Shown here in pieces: positions 1-5,070 of a stretch of DNA of 5,070 bases (position 1 is the first letter of the stretch; each line of letters starts with the position of its first letter). The stretch lies in contig JBLHGN010000262.1 of the NCBI GenBank assembly GCA_047616325.1, forward strand, positions 1 through 5,070. Direction: 5' to 3'. Made by a program: the position numbers and the translations under genes. The stretch is from JBLHGN01 sp047616325. GTDB taxonomy: Bacteria > Pseudomonadota > Gammaproteobacteria > Pseudomonadales > Cellvibrionaceae. Under the pieces are notes generated by a model. The model saw only the letters and a program-made list of their open reading frames with translations, made no database searches and was not told the origin of the DNA.

Positions 1-704
1 ACATTGAGGAAACCTTCGTTGCGTCCACGGAACATGGCCAAAGCGCGGTGAGACGGGGTTTTGGCAAAGGCTTCTTTATGCTCGAAATAATCCTGAAACT
101 TAGCGCCCTCGCCCTCTTTACCGTTTACGACTTCCGATTTGAGATAAGCTTCATTGCGAAGGAATATACGCAGCTTTTCTAACAGTGCAGCGTCTTCACT
201 AAAACGCTCCATAAGAATTTGTTTTGCGCCATCTAAGGCCGCTTTGATATCGTTGATTTTGTGCTCAGCATTGAGGTATGAGGCTGCCTCGGCCTCTGGG
301 TCGCGGGTTGGGTCGTCGAACAATGTATGGGCAAGCGGCTCTAAACCTGCCTCGCGCGCAATCTGCGCCTTGGTTCGGCGTTTTGGTTTGTAGGGTAAAT
401 AGAGGTCTTCCAGCTGTGTTTTAGTGTCGGCCGCCAATATTTGTGCTTGCAGTGCAGGGGTGAGTTTTTCTTGTTCACCGATAGATTTCAATATCACTTC
501 CCGTCGCGCTTCTAAATCGCGTAAATAGATCAAACGTTCATCTAGTTGCCTTAGCTGTGTATCGTCCAAACCGCCGGTAACTTCCTTTCTATAGCGCGAT
601 ATAAAAGGCACCGTGGAGCCTTCATCCAACAGTGCAATAGCGGCCGATACTTGTGATTGGTTAACGTTCAGTTCTTGGGCGATACGTGTTGTAATACTAT
701 TCAT
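1..704 (-). CDS. tex: Tex, transcription accessory protein (N-terminal part, cut by the window edge)
   Basis: The reverse strand reads open from an ATG at 704 to the left edge, giving the first 234 residues of a protein that is usually about 770-780 residues long. Recognised from signature stretches of Tex: LLDEGSTVPFISRYRKEVTGG (about residues 27-47), the LEDLYLPYKPKRRTKAQIA block (near 98-116), AALDGAKQILMERFSEDAALL, and SHRALAMFRGRNEG at the end. This part covers the helical Tex N-terminal domain; the YqgF-like, HhH and S1 domains would lie outside the window. Tex is a cytoplasmic nucleic-acid-binding protein linked in other bacteria to transcription and toxin-gene expression. The ATG is the only plausible start: upstream in frame there is no ATG, GTG or TTG before a TAA at 743-741, and the N-terminus aligns with the E. 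coli protein as I recall it. Oddly, the bases before the ATG read AAAAAACCCCCT, with no Shine-Dalgarno sequence. The neighbouring genes suggest no functional link. Confidence 0.96.
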   Translation of the reverse strand, partial: MNSITTRIAQELNVNQSQVSAAIALLDEGSTVPFISRYRKEVTGGLDDTQLRQLDERLIYLRDLEARREVILKSIGEQEKLTPALQAQILAADTKTQLEDLYLPYKPKRRTKAQIAREAGLEPLAHTLFDDPTRDPEAEAASYLNAEHKINDIKAALDGAKQILMERFSEDAALLEKLRIFLRNEAYLKSEVVNGKEGEGAKFQDYFEHKEAFAKTPSHRALAMFRGRNEGFLN

Positions 705-1026
705 AGGGGGTTTTTTACTTTGCTTGAATGGGTGTAATAATTATGTATTGGGCATACAGGGCAGACTTAGCCGTAGCCGCGTCAAACCATTTCACCTAAA
801 TTAATCGCCAAATTGGGCGGGGGCGATTATGCGTAATTTTGTACCTGCGGCACAACCTTGTTTTTTGTGTCATTTTGTGGATTAGGATTTTGCAAGAAAC
901 TTGGCGCGCGGAACTTATATTAAGATCGCCTGTTTCGGATACATTCAGAAGATAAATATTGCGAATACAGCCAAAGCGGTTAGCCTTGTTTGCTCGGCAT
1001 ACATCTTTGACGTCAGTGGGAGAGGC
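705..1026. other. Intergenic region between tex and the marR remnant
   Basis: About 320 bases with no credible gene. It must hold the tex promoter, since the upstream gene is broken and separately promoted. I see no strong sigma-70 pair on the minus strand. A TTGACG lies at 786-781, but the nearest -10-like hexamer (TGTATG) is 21 bases away, which is too far; an AT-rich CATAAT stretch near 745-740 lacks a good -35. One perfect inverted repeat (802-829) is listed separately. Tiny reading frames, such as a 19-codon one starting near 1003 on the minus strand, lack any supporting signal. Confidence 0.6.
802..829. repeat. Perfect 8-bp inverted repeat upstream of tex
   Basis: TAATCGCC at 802-809 is the exact reverse complement of GGCGATTA at 822-829, with a 12-base GC-rich centre. 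It begins about 100 bases before the tex start codon. It could be a weak terminator for minus-strand transcription from the marR remnant, although the tail after the stem (ATTTAGG) is poor in U, or a binding site for a dimeric regulator. The arms are directly visible; the role is a guess. Confidence 0.4.
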
Positions 1027-1453
1027 TTACTTGTCTTCAGCGCAGGCAGAAAATTCCCGCAACTGTAGCACTAGGCTTTCCATCTACGTCTGACCTAAGC
1101 CTTTGGTGTAGCGCTGGTATCTCAGCACCGCCTTCGATTGAACTTTATCGTGCAATCGCTTGCCTTTGGCACTCAAGCGAATATTTTGAACGCGCTGATC
1201 TTTTTTCGATATTTTGCGAACAATAATTCCGCTAGATGTTAGGTGGGCGAGTATGCGAGAAAGACTTGGCCCGAGTATAAAACTTTTCTCCGCCAATTCG
1301 TGGGCACTCACTTCGCCTAAATTGAATAGCACACGGACTGTACGCCACTGTTGCTCGGTAAGATTGTATTCAACCAATAAAGGCTTAAAAAAGCACGAAA
1401 TCTTCTCGTGCCTTTAAAAGTAAAAGAGCCAGAGTTTCATGATCAATCAACAC
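1027..1453 (-). pseudogene. MarR-family regulator of HpaR type, broken by a frameshift and a premature TAG
   Basis: Conceptual reading begins at GTG 1453 (VLIDHETLALLLLKAREDFVLF), changes frame at the T run 1392-1387, continues in a second frame as KPLLVEYNLTEQQWRTVRVL and on through the winged-helix region (SAHELAEKSFILGPSLSRIL, wing with KKDQR), meets TAG at 1086-1084, and would end at TAA 1029-1027 after MESLVLQLREFSACAEDK. The pieces before and after both lesions fit the HpaR pattern, in which LLLxARE, FFRPLL, LTEQQWR and a final amphipathic helix follow one another, so both outer parts belong to the gene. The span is 427 bases; restoring two T gives 142 residues, the normal size for this family. 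The TAG sits where relatives as I recall them have Lys, so AAG to TAG would explain it. HpaR represses homoprotocatechuate degradation genes in other bacteria; none are visible here. A 97-residue product starting from TTG 1377 would lack the N-terminal dimerisation helix and is unlikely to be native. Recoding or sequencing error remain possible. Confidence 0.82.
1387..1415 (-). terminator. Terminator-like hairpin inside the 5' end of the marR remnant
   Basis: On the minus strand GCACGA (1411-1406) and TCGTGC (1398-1393) form a perfect 6-bp stem around a 7-base loop, and the RNA then runs straight into six U (1392-1387). A GU pair and three AU pairs could lengthen the stem to 10 bp at the cost of part of the U tract. 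The shape is that of an intrinsic terminator or attenuator, about 140 bases after the predicted transcription start. It lies within the codons for the AREDFVLF stretch, so it may be an accident of coding sequence. Confidence 0.45.
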
Positions 1454-1461
1454 AATTAATA

Positions 1462-1466
1462 TCCTT
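1462..1466 (-). promoter_or_regulatory. Ribosome binding site of the marR remnant
   Basis: AAGGA on the minus strand stands 8 bases before GTG 1453-1451. It supports GTG as the original start and shows that the translation signal outlived the broken reading frame. No such signal precedes the TTG at 1377, which argues against the shorter 97-codon frame being the real gene. Confidence 0.6.
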
Positions 1467-1548
1467 ATCCTACAAGTAATAGCTTTTTAGAATGTGAGAA
1501 CGCGCCCTTAATAACGATCGAAATTAATATTACGTTTTTGCCGCCGTT

Positions 1549-1577
1549 ATTATAGACATTTTGACGTCTAAATTCAC
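1549..1577 (-). promoter_or_regulatory. Predicted sigma-70 promoter of the marR remnant
   Basis: A perfect TATAAT lies at 1554-1549 on the minus strand. Seventeen bases upstream the -35 position reads GTGAAT (1577-1572), matching TTGACA at three of six positions, so the promoter is likely weak or dependent on help. Transcription would start near 1542, leaving a leader of about 90 bases before GTG 1453. The spacer is filled by an inverted repeat, listed separately. Confidence 0.55.
1553..1570. promoter_or_regulatory. Operator-like inverted repeat in the marR promoter spacer
   Basis: TAGAC (1553-1557) and GTCTA (1566-1570) are perfect inverted arms separated by 8 bases, 18 bp in all. The repeat fills nearly all of the -35/-10 spacer and overlaps the first two bases of the -10 box. 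MarR-family proteins commonly repress themselves by binding palindromes of about this length at this place, so this is the natural candidate for the autoregulatory site. Binding is inferred, not shown. Confidence 0.45.
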
Positions 1578-1668
1578 GGACTATTCATTCCCTTTTAGAA
1601 TCTTATCCACCTAAGAAATACTTTTCTACAAATTTTTTAGACTTAAAAAGCCAAAGCATTCTTAAAAC

Positions 1669-1693
1669 AAAAAAAGGCGCGTAATACGCGCCT
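1669..1693 (-). terminator. Intrinsic terminator of the LamG / Tat-protein unit
   Basis: Read on the minus strand, AGGCGCG (1693-1687), a 5-base loop TATTA, and CGCGCCT (1681-1675) form a perfect 7-bp stem, GC-rich except for the closing pair, followed by a run of T ending at 1669. It begins 34 bases after the stop codon of the upstream gene. This is a textbook Rho-independent terminator and separates the two-gene unit from the marR remnant. On the plus strand there is no T tract, so it works in one direction. Confidence 0.92.
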
Positions 1694-1726
1694 CAGGACT
1701 CCTTTGGAAGAGTGGTGAAATTGGTT

Positions 1727-3391
1727 TTAAGGCAAGCCCAAAATAATGTCGGAACTGGGCCTACTCGATGTCACTTCGCCATCCACGCCAACGGATGGCA
1801 AACGCGTAAAGGCAAGATACCTATCTAACTGCGTACCGCTACCCAAACTCTGCGAAAGACCATTTGAAGAATAGGTGCTAGTAAACTGCCCTTCGAGACC
1901 ATGCAAAGCCATGTAATTGGCTATTAAGCAATCGGCGGTAGTTTCTGCGTTATTTGCCCCCGGCCAACTATTGGTTTCAACGTTGCCGTCCGCACGCATA
2001 TAGCCAATTTGCTGATTGGCGGGTTCGCGAAGAGTTGGGCGCCCCAGTGGGTCGTAAACAAGTACAAATTGCGCGCGAGTATTTGAGTTATCTGAAGAGG
2101 GATCAAACTTACCGCGAGCACCAACAGTACCATTGTGAGAAATACCACCGTCGCTCCATTCGGCTATCATAAGCGGCACGCCAGTTCGATGAGCATATTC
2201 CAAACAAGCACCTATCACTTGGCCCGCACGGAAATCTCTCGCCTCCTGGTTTTCGCGTCCATTACCATGGTAGTCGTAACCACCCATGGACATGGTACCA
2301 ACACCGCTGTAACCACTGGCCGACCCTCCGGTACCACCGATAACTACTTTCATTATCGATGCCGCCGTTTCGAATGTGCCGTCGTTTAGCTCATCACTGG
2401 GGAAAATGTCTTTTAAAAATGCATCTTCTTCGATATTCAACACTCGGCTGTCGGGGTACTCCTTGGCCAGGTGCGCCGTTTCGGCATACACACATTGCAA
2501 CTTGCGCTTCACGGCCGCATTGAGCTCTGTATCGACGAGGCGCGGATCCATCTTATCGATTTTGGCTTTGCTCATTTCCCATACTGAGGTCATGGCCGCC
2601 ACCACCTCATCGTTCGTCAAACCGTTAAAGTCGCCCACCTTAACTAAACCAAGCACATCGTTACCCCTATCGATTTTAGTGGGGCGATATTGATCGAAAG
2701 CCATAAATTTAGTGGGAATGCGCGAGTTAGCTCCTCCCGTGTCGTTATTGCGAGAGGAAGCCGCGTATAGAATATCGCCTTTAACACCCGCCACTAGGTT
2801 GAGACCATAAGTGGGGTTGTGGGGGTTATTACCGGTATCGTTTTCGGAACGCGCCGCCATCACAAAGCCATTGGTGAAGGCGGCACACTCTGGTGAGGCC
2901 TTGCTCAACATGCCACGCAAAATGCCAGAGTCAGAATGAAAAGCCAAACCAAAGGTGGTGTCGGTGTGATCGCCGTTACTGGTCCCCGTTTCACTGCTGC
3001 CAGGGCCATTTGCCTCAAGCACGCCTGGCGCCATATCTGAAGGGATTCCCAGCCGCGCATAACCGCCGTCGCTGAGAAAATCCATCTGCCCACCCTGGCC
3101 ACCTAAAAGTACATTACTACCACATACGCTTGCACCACCAGCCAAATCTATGCCTATAAAAGGCACTTTTCGTGTGCCACCACCAATATTGCAGGCATCA
3201 ATAATTTCCTGTGGCACTGCAGCGGCAACCTTCGACGAGCCGAGAAGACTTCCCAAAACAGTACCCCCCACCACCGTACCGAAGCTAGCGGTAAAACCCT
3301 GCGCCAGAAATTCGCGTCGTGTGCGCGGACGTGGATGGTCGGGCTGATAAAGGGGTTCATCTACACCTAATAACTTATATTTCTTGGCCAT
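1727..3391 (-). CDS. Exported Tat-signal protein resembling DUF1501 / sulfatase-like proteins
   Basis: The 554-residue product starts at ATG 3391. TRREFLAQG (residues 24-32) matches the twin-arginine consensus, with Arg25-Arg26, followed by a hydrophobic glycine-rich stretch and a likely cleavage after AAA at 56-58, so the folded protein should be exported by Tat. An upstream in-frame GTG at 3403 would overlap the AAAGGG ribosome site, so ATG is preferred (spacing 11). The mature part has conserved-looking glycine-rich motifs: AGGASVCGSNVLLGGQGGQ early, MGGYDYHGN near 370, and EWSDGGISHNG near 412. The GYDYHGN and SDGG pattern recalls the metal-site regions of DUF1501 proteins of the alkaline phosphatase/sulfatase superfamily, but I cannot confirm catalytic residues. 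Six cysteines are present. Close homologues are, as I recall, sometimes labelled GspF-like; nothing here looks like the membrane protein GspF. It follows the LamG gene by 18 bases and is followed by a terminator, so the two are cotranscribed. Enzyme or substrate unknown. Confidence 0.82.
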   Translation of the reverse strand: MAKKYKLLGVDEPLYQPDHPRPRTRREFLAQGFTASFGTVVGGTVLGSLLGSSKVAAAVPQEIIDACNIGGGTRKVPFIGIDLAGGASVCGSNVLLGGQGGQMDFLSDGGYARLGIPSDMAPGVLEANGPGSSETGTSNGDHTDTTFGLAFHSDSGILRGMLSKASPECAAFTNGFVMAARSENDTGNNPHNPTYGLNLVAGVKGDILYAASSRNNDTGGANSRIPTKFMAFDQYRPTKIDRGNDVLGLVKVGDFNGLTNDEVVAAMTSVWEMSKAKIDKMDPRLVDTELNAAVKRKLQCVYAETAHLAKEYPDSRVLNIEEDAFLKDIFPSDELNDGTFETAASIMKVVIGGTGGSASGYSGVGTMSMGGYDYHGNGRENQEARDFRAGQVIGACLEYAHRTGVPLMIAEWSDGGISHNGTVGARGKFDPSSDNSNTRAQFVLVYDPLGRPTLREPANQQIGYMRADGNVETNSWPGANNAETTADCLIANYMALHGLEGQFTSTYSSNGLSQSLGSGTQLDRYLAFTRLPSVGVDGEVTSSRPSSDIILGLP

Positions 3392-3402
3392 AACACTTTT
3401 CA

Positions 3403-3408
3403 CCCTTT
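3403..3408 (-). promoter_or_regulatory. Ribosome binding site deciding the start of the Tat-signal gene
   Basis: AAAGGG on the minus strand lies just after the LamG stop codon (3412-3410) and 11 bases before ATG 3391. The longer reading from GTG 3403-3401 would begin within this element, leaving no usable spacing. The short gap implies that ribosomes ending the LamG gene can reinitiate here. Confidence 0.6.
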
Positions 3409-3409
3409 G

Positions 3410-5070
3410 TTATTGCAGCAGCGTCGCTGCGCTAGCGAGCACCGATGTACAAACTGCGATTACTTTCGTTGAGGCATCGTCTGAGGAGAGGCCGTCAATT
3501 AAACGCTCTAACTCGTCTTTTACACCAAGAACGGTGTTTGGATCGTAATCGGGATCTTCAAGGTCTAATCCGAGCGGATCGTCGATCGACGGCTGAGTAC
3601 TCAAACCTGCATTAAACAGCATACGGTTCATCAAAGGATCGATGATTAAATCTGCATTTGCCGAGGTTAAGCCTCCAGCAAAATTAAAGCCGGGGAAAAC
3701 GCTATCGCGCAAATCAGTATCACCCACCAGCGCCGTACAATAGGCCAAACTCAATTGTGCAATGGCCGATTGCTGTGACGCGGAAAAAGTAGTGGTAGAT
3801 GTTGCCGCAGGCAGCGAGCGGCGCAGATTGGAACGATACTCATCGCCCACCATGACCGAGGGCACCGATGTTATTGCCGACATGGTTTCAAATATCTCAT
3901 CGAAAATACGCAAACCAAAATCACTTTCTGTGACCACATCACTTACAGCTTGTACTTCAGGAGGAAGCACCTCTTCCGCAGGGCGGCCAGAGCTTACAGG
4001 GGCGTTTGCCGCACCCAGAGCATCAAAGGTGAGAAAGAACAAATCGCTTGCGGCGCCATTTTCAACAGGAACCAGCGTGCCAGAAGGGCCGGCTTCGCCG
4101 ATTAACGGGGTGCCGTTGTCGGCGTCGTAATTATCGGCATCAATTACGGTAGACACATTGGCAAAGGCCTGACTCACAGGATACTCGCGACCGTTAATAC
4201 CTAATCGAATGCCATCCACAAGAAACCCGCTGGCAGGCATAACCGCCGCCTCATTCAGGCTAATAAAGAAGGGGTTACTAAACAGGTAACTGTAATCGTC
4301 ATACTGTTCGACCATAAACACCACATAGGCGTCGGGAACCACGTTGGCAACAAGATGCGATACGCCAAATAAGAGGAAGTACTTTTGCCCAACTCCGGCG
4401 TCAAAATTACCCAAAATTTGCTCGCCATTTAACACGCGATTGTGAATAGCAAGAAAGCGCAGCGTACCCGTCCAGGGGTGAATATTATCCACTTCATTGC
4501 CCACGGTGAAAATGTAGCCGTCATCCCAGTTGTTGATACTTCCACCTTCCTGATCCTCCGAAATAAGCTCACCGTTTACATACAACTTACGCCCTTCGAG
4601 CGGGTCATAGGTGGCCACCACGTGCTGTAGAGTGGCCTGCAGCACCTCGTCGGCCGAAGGGGTAGATAGCATGGGCATGCCATTGCCGTCGGTAGCTTCG
4701 TTGCGCGCCTGAAAGTCGTAATCGTACAGGTTTTGACTGAGGGCAAAGTTATGGGTTTCGCCGGAGCCCGCGTAATTGATTATGCGCGACTCCTCCTGGC
4801 TAACATTGGCCGGAATGATCCAGGCTTCGATGGAGTATTCCCCGGTAAGCTTAATACGATCGTTCAGTTTTTTACTCGACAGCGTATCGGCCTGCGCCTT
4901 GCCGTTATCTTTAATGCGTATCCCCCATGAGCCAACAAACTCAACCTCGGGCGTTAAATTCAGATTCATGGCCGGCTCAACGCCACTGATATCGGCCGCC
5001 AAGGAACCGCCGCCCTCATCAAATTTATACAGCGCAATGGCGTCACTTTGAGCGCGGACGCCGGTGCTGG
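3410..5070 (-). CDS. LamG-domain (concanavalin A-like) protein, N-terminus beyond the window
   Basis: The frame is open from the right edge to TAA 3412-3410, giving 552 visible residues. A TTG at 5002 is not the start: the upstream codons read DAIALYKFDEGGG, the usual first strand of a LamG domain, so the gene continues outside. LamG covers roughly visible residues 9-220, with YSIEAWIIPAN, the RIINYAGSG stretch, LQHVVATYD and GRKLYVNGELIS all typical of this beta-sandwich, which usually binds carbohydrate or protein ligands with calcium. A middle region (about 225-365) looks beta-rich and has acidic runs such as DADNYDADNG. The last 165 residues form a separate, more helical module (from FGLRIFDEIFETM to the end) with the only two visible cysteines, near 444 and 540, and an Asp-rich insert (LDLEDPDYDPN). 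I recall this arrangement from marine gammaproteobacteria but know no function. A signal peptide, and perhaps more domains, would lie outside the window. Secretion is inferred from the LamG fold and the Tat-exported partner encoded just downstream. Confidence 0.85.
   Translation of the reverse strand, partial: STGVRAQSDAIALYKFDEGGGSLAADISGVEPAMNLNLTPEVEFVGSWGIRIKDNGKAQADTLSSKKLNDRIKLTGEYSIEAWIIPANVSQEESRIINYAGSGETHNFALSQNLYDYDFQARNEATDGNGMPMLSTPSADEVLQATLQHVVATYDPLEGRKLYVNGELISEDQEGGSINNWDDGYIFTVGNEVDNIHPWTGTLRFLAIHNRVLNGEQILGNFDAGVGQKYFLLFGVSHLVANVVPDAYVVFMVEQYDDYSYLFSNPFFISLNEAAVMPASGFLVDGIRLGINGREYPVSQAFANVSTVIDADNYDADNGTPLIGEAGPSGTLVPVENGAASDLFFLTFDALGAANAPVSSGRPAEEVLPPEVQAVSDVVTESDFGLRIFDEIFETMSAITSVPSVMVGDEYRSNLRRSLPAATSTTTFSASQQSAIAQLSLAYCTALVGDTDLRDSVFPGFNFAGGLTSANADLIIDPLMNRMLFNAGLSTQPSIDDPLGLDLEDPDYDPNTVLGVKDELERLIDGLSSDDASTKVIAVCTSVLASAATLLQ

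Noticed and set aside
911..930. Sigma-54-like TGGCGCG element
   Set aside because: The required GC of the -12 element is missing at the right spacing, and it points away from tex.
1084..1377. A complete 97-residue MarR-like gene starting at TTG 1377
   Set aside because: It lacks the N-terminal helix of the family and a ribosome site, while the missing N-terminal residues are encoded just upstream in another frame with a good ribosome site.
1562..1590. Plus-strand promoter TTGACG with 17-base spacer
   Set aside because: The -10 position reads TTCATT, and there is no plus-strand gene downstream to serve.
1481..1605. Two direct copies of TTTTAGAAT (about 1485 and 1593)
   Set aside because: They are short and lie in very AT-rich sequence, so chance is sufficient; no third copy or regular spacing was seen.
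1727..3403. Type II secretion protein GspF, a label I recall for similar proteins
   Set aside because: The sequence has a Tat signal and a glycine-rich soluble body, without the membrane segments or repeat domains of GspF.
3762..4130. Plus-strand reading frame of 122 codons
   Set aside because: It lies wholly opposite the LamG gene, has no ribosome site or recognisable motif, and is explained as a shadow of the coding strand. The same holds for the other plus-strand frames at 154-393, 613-804, 1954-2693 and 4442-5051.
3410..5002. LamG gene starting at TTG 5002
   Set aside because: The upstream in-frame codons encode the first LamG strand (ALYKFDEGGG) and stay open to the window edge.
1..5070. 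CRISPR array, tRNA, rRNA, insertion sequence or phage attachment site
   Set aside because: I saw no regularly spaced repeats, cloverleaf-like sequence, transposase motif or long terminal repeats.

Overview
All supported genes in this window lie on the minus strand, so in transcription order it reads from right to left. The Tex protein at the left edge is of gammaproteobacterial type. With the moderate base composition and an exported LamG protein paired with a Tat-signal protein, it suggests a marine or environmental gammaproteobacterium, perhaps of the Cellvibrionales/Alteromonadales kind. This placement is an inference from family resemblance only.

Right half (5070 down to about 1669): a two-gene unit. 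The upstream gene is cut by the window edge. It encodes a large LamG (concanavalin A-like) protein with an alanine/serine-rich C-terminal module that holds its only two visible cysteines. Eighteen bases after its stop codon starts a 554-residue protein with a clear twin-arginine signal, resembling the DUF1501 / sulfatase-like secreted proteins. A strong intrinsic terminator follows 34 bases after that gene. The two products are probably made together and act outside the cytoplasm. Their function is not known to me, and the pair is the best candidate here for an undescribed exported system.

Middle (1577 down to 1027): remains of a MarR-family regulator of the HpaR type. It still has a recognisable promoter with a perfect TATAAT, an 18-bp operator-like inverted repeat inside the promoter, and a good ribosome binding site. 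The reading frame is broken twice: a frameshift in a run of six T near codon 21, and an in-frame TAG 18 codons before the natural end. The T run also forms the tail of a terminator-like hairpin. Pseudogenisation is the simplest reading; recoding or sequence error are alternatives.

Left (704 down to 1): the N-terminal 234 residues of Tex, a conserved nucleic-acid-binding transcription accessory protein, preceded by about 320 bases without a gene that contain one perfect 8-bp inverted repeat. I found no rRNA, tRNA, CRISPR array, insertion sequence or prophage trace.
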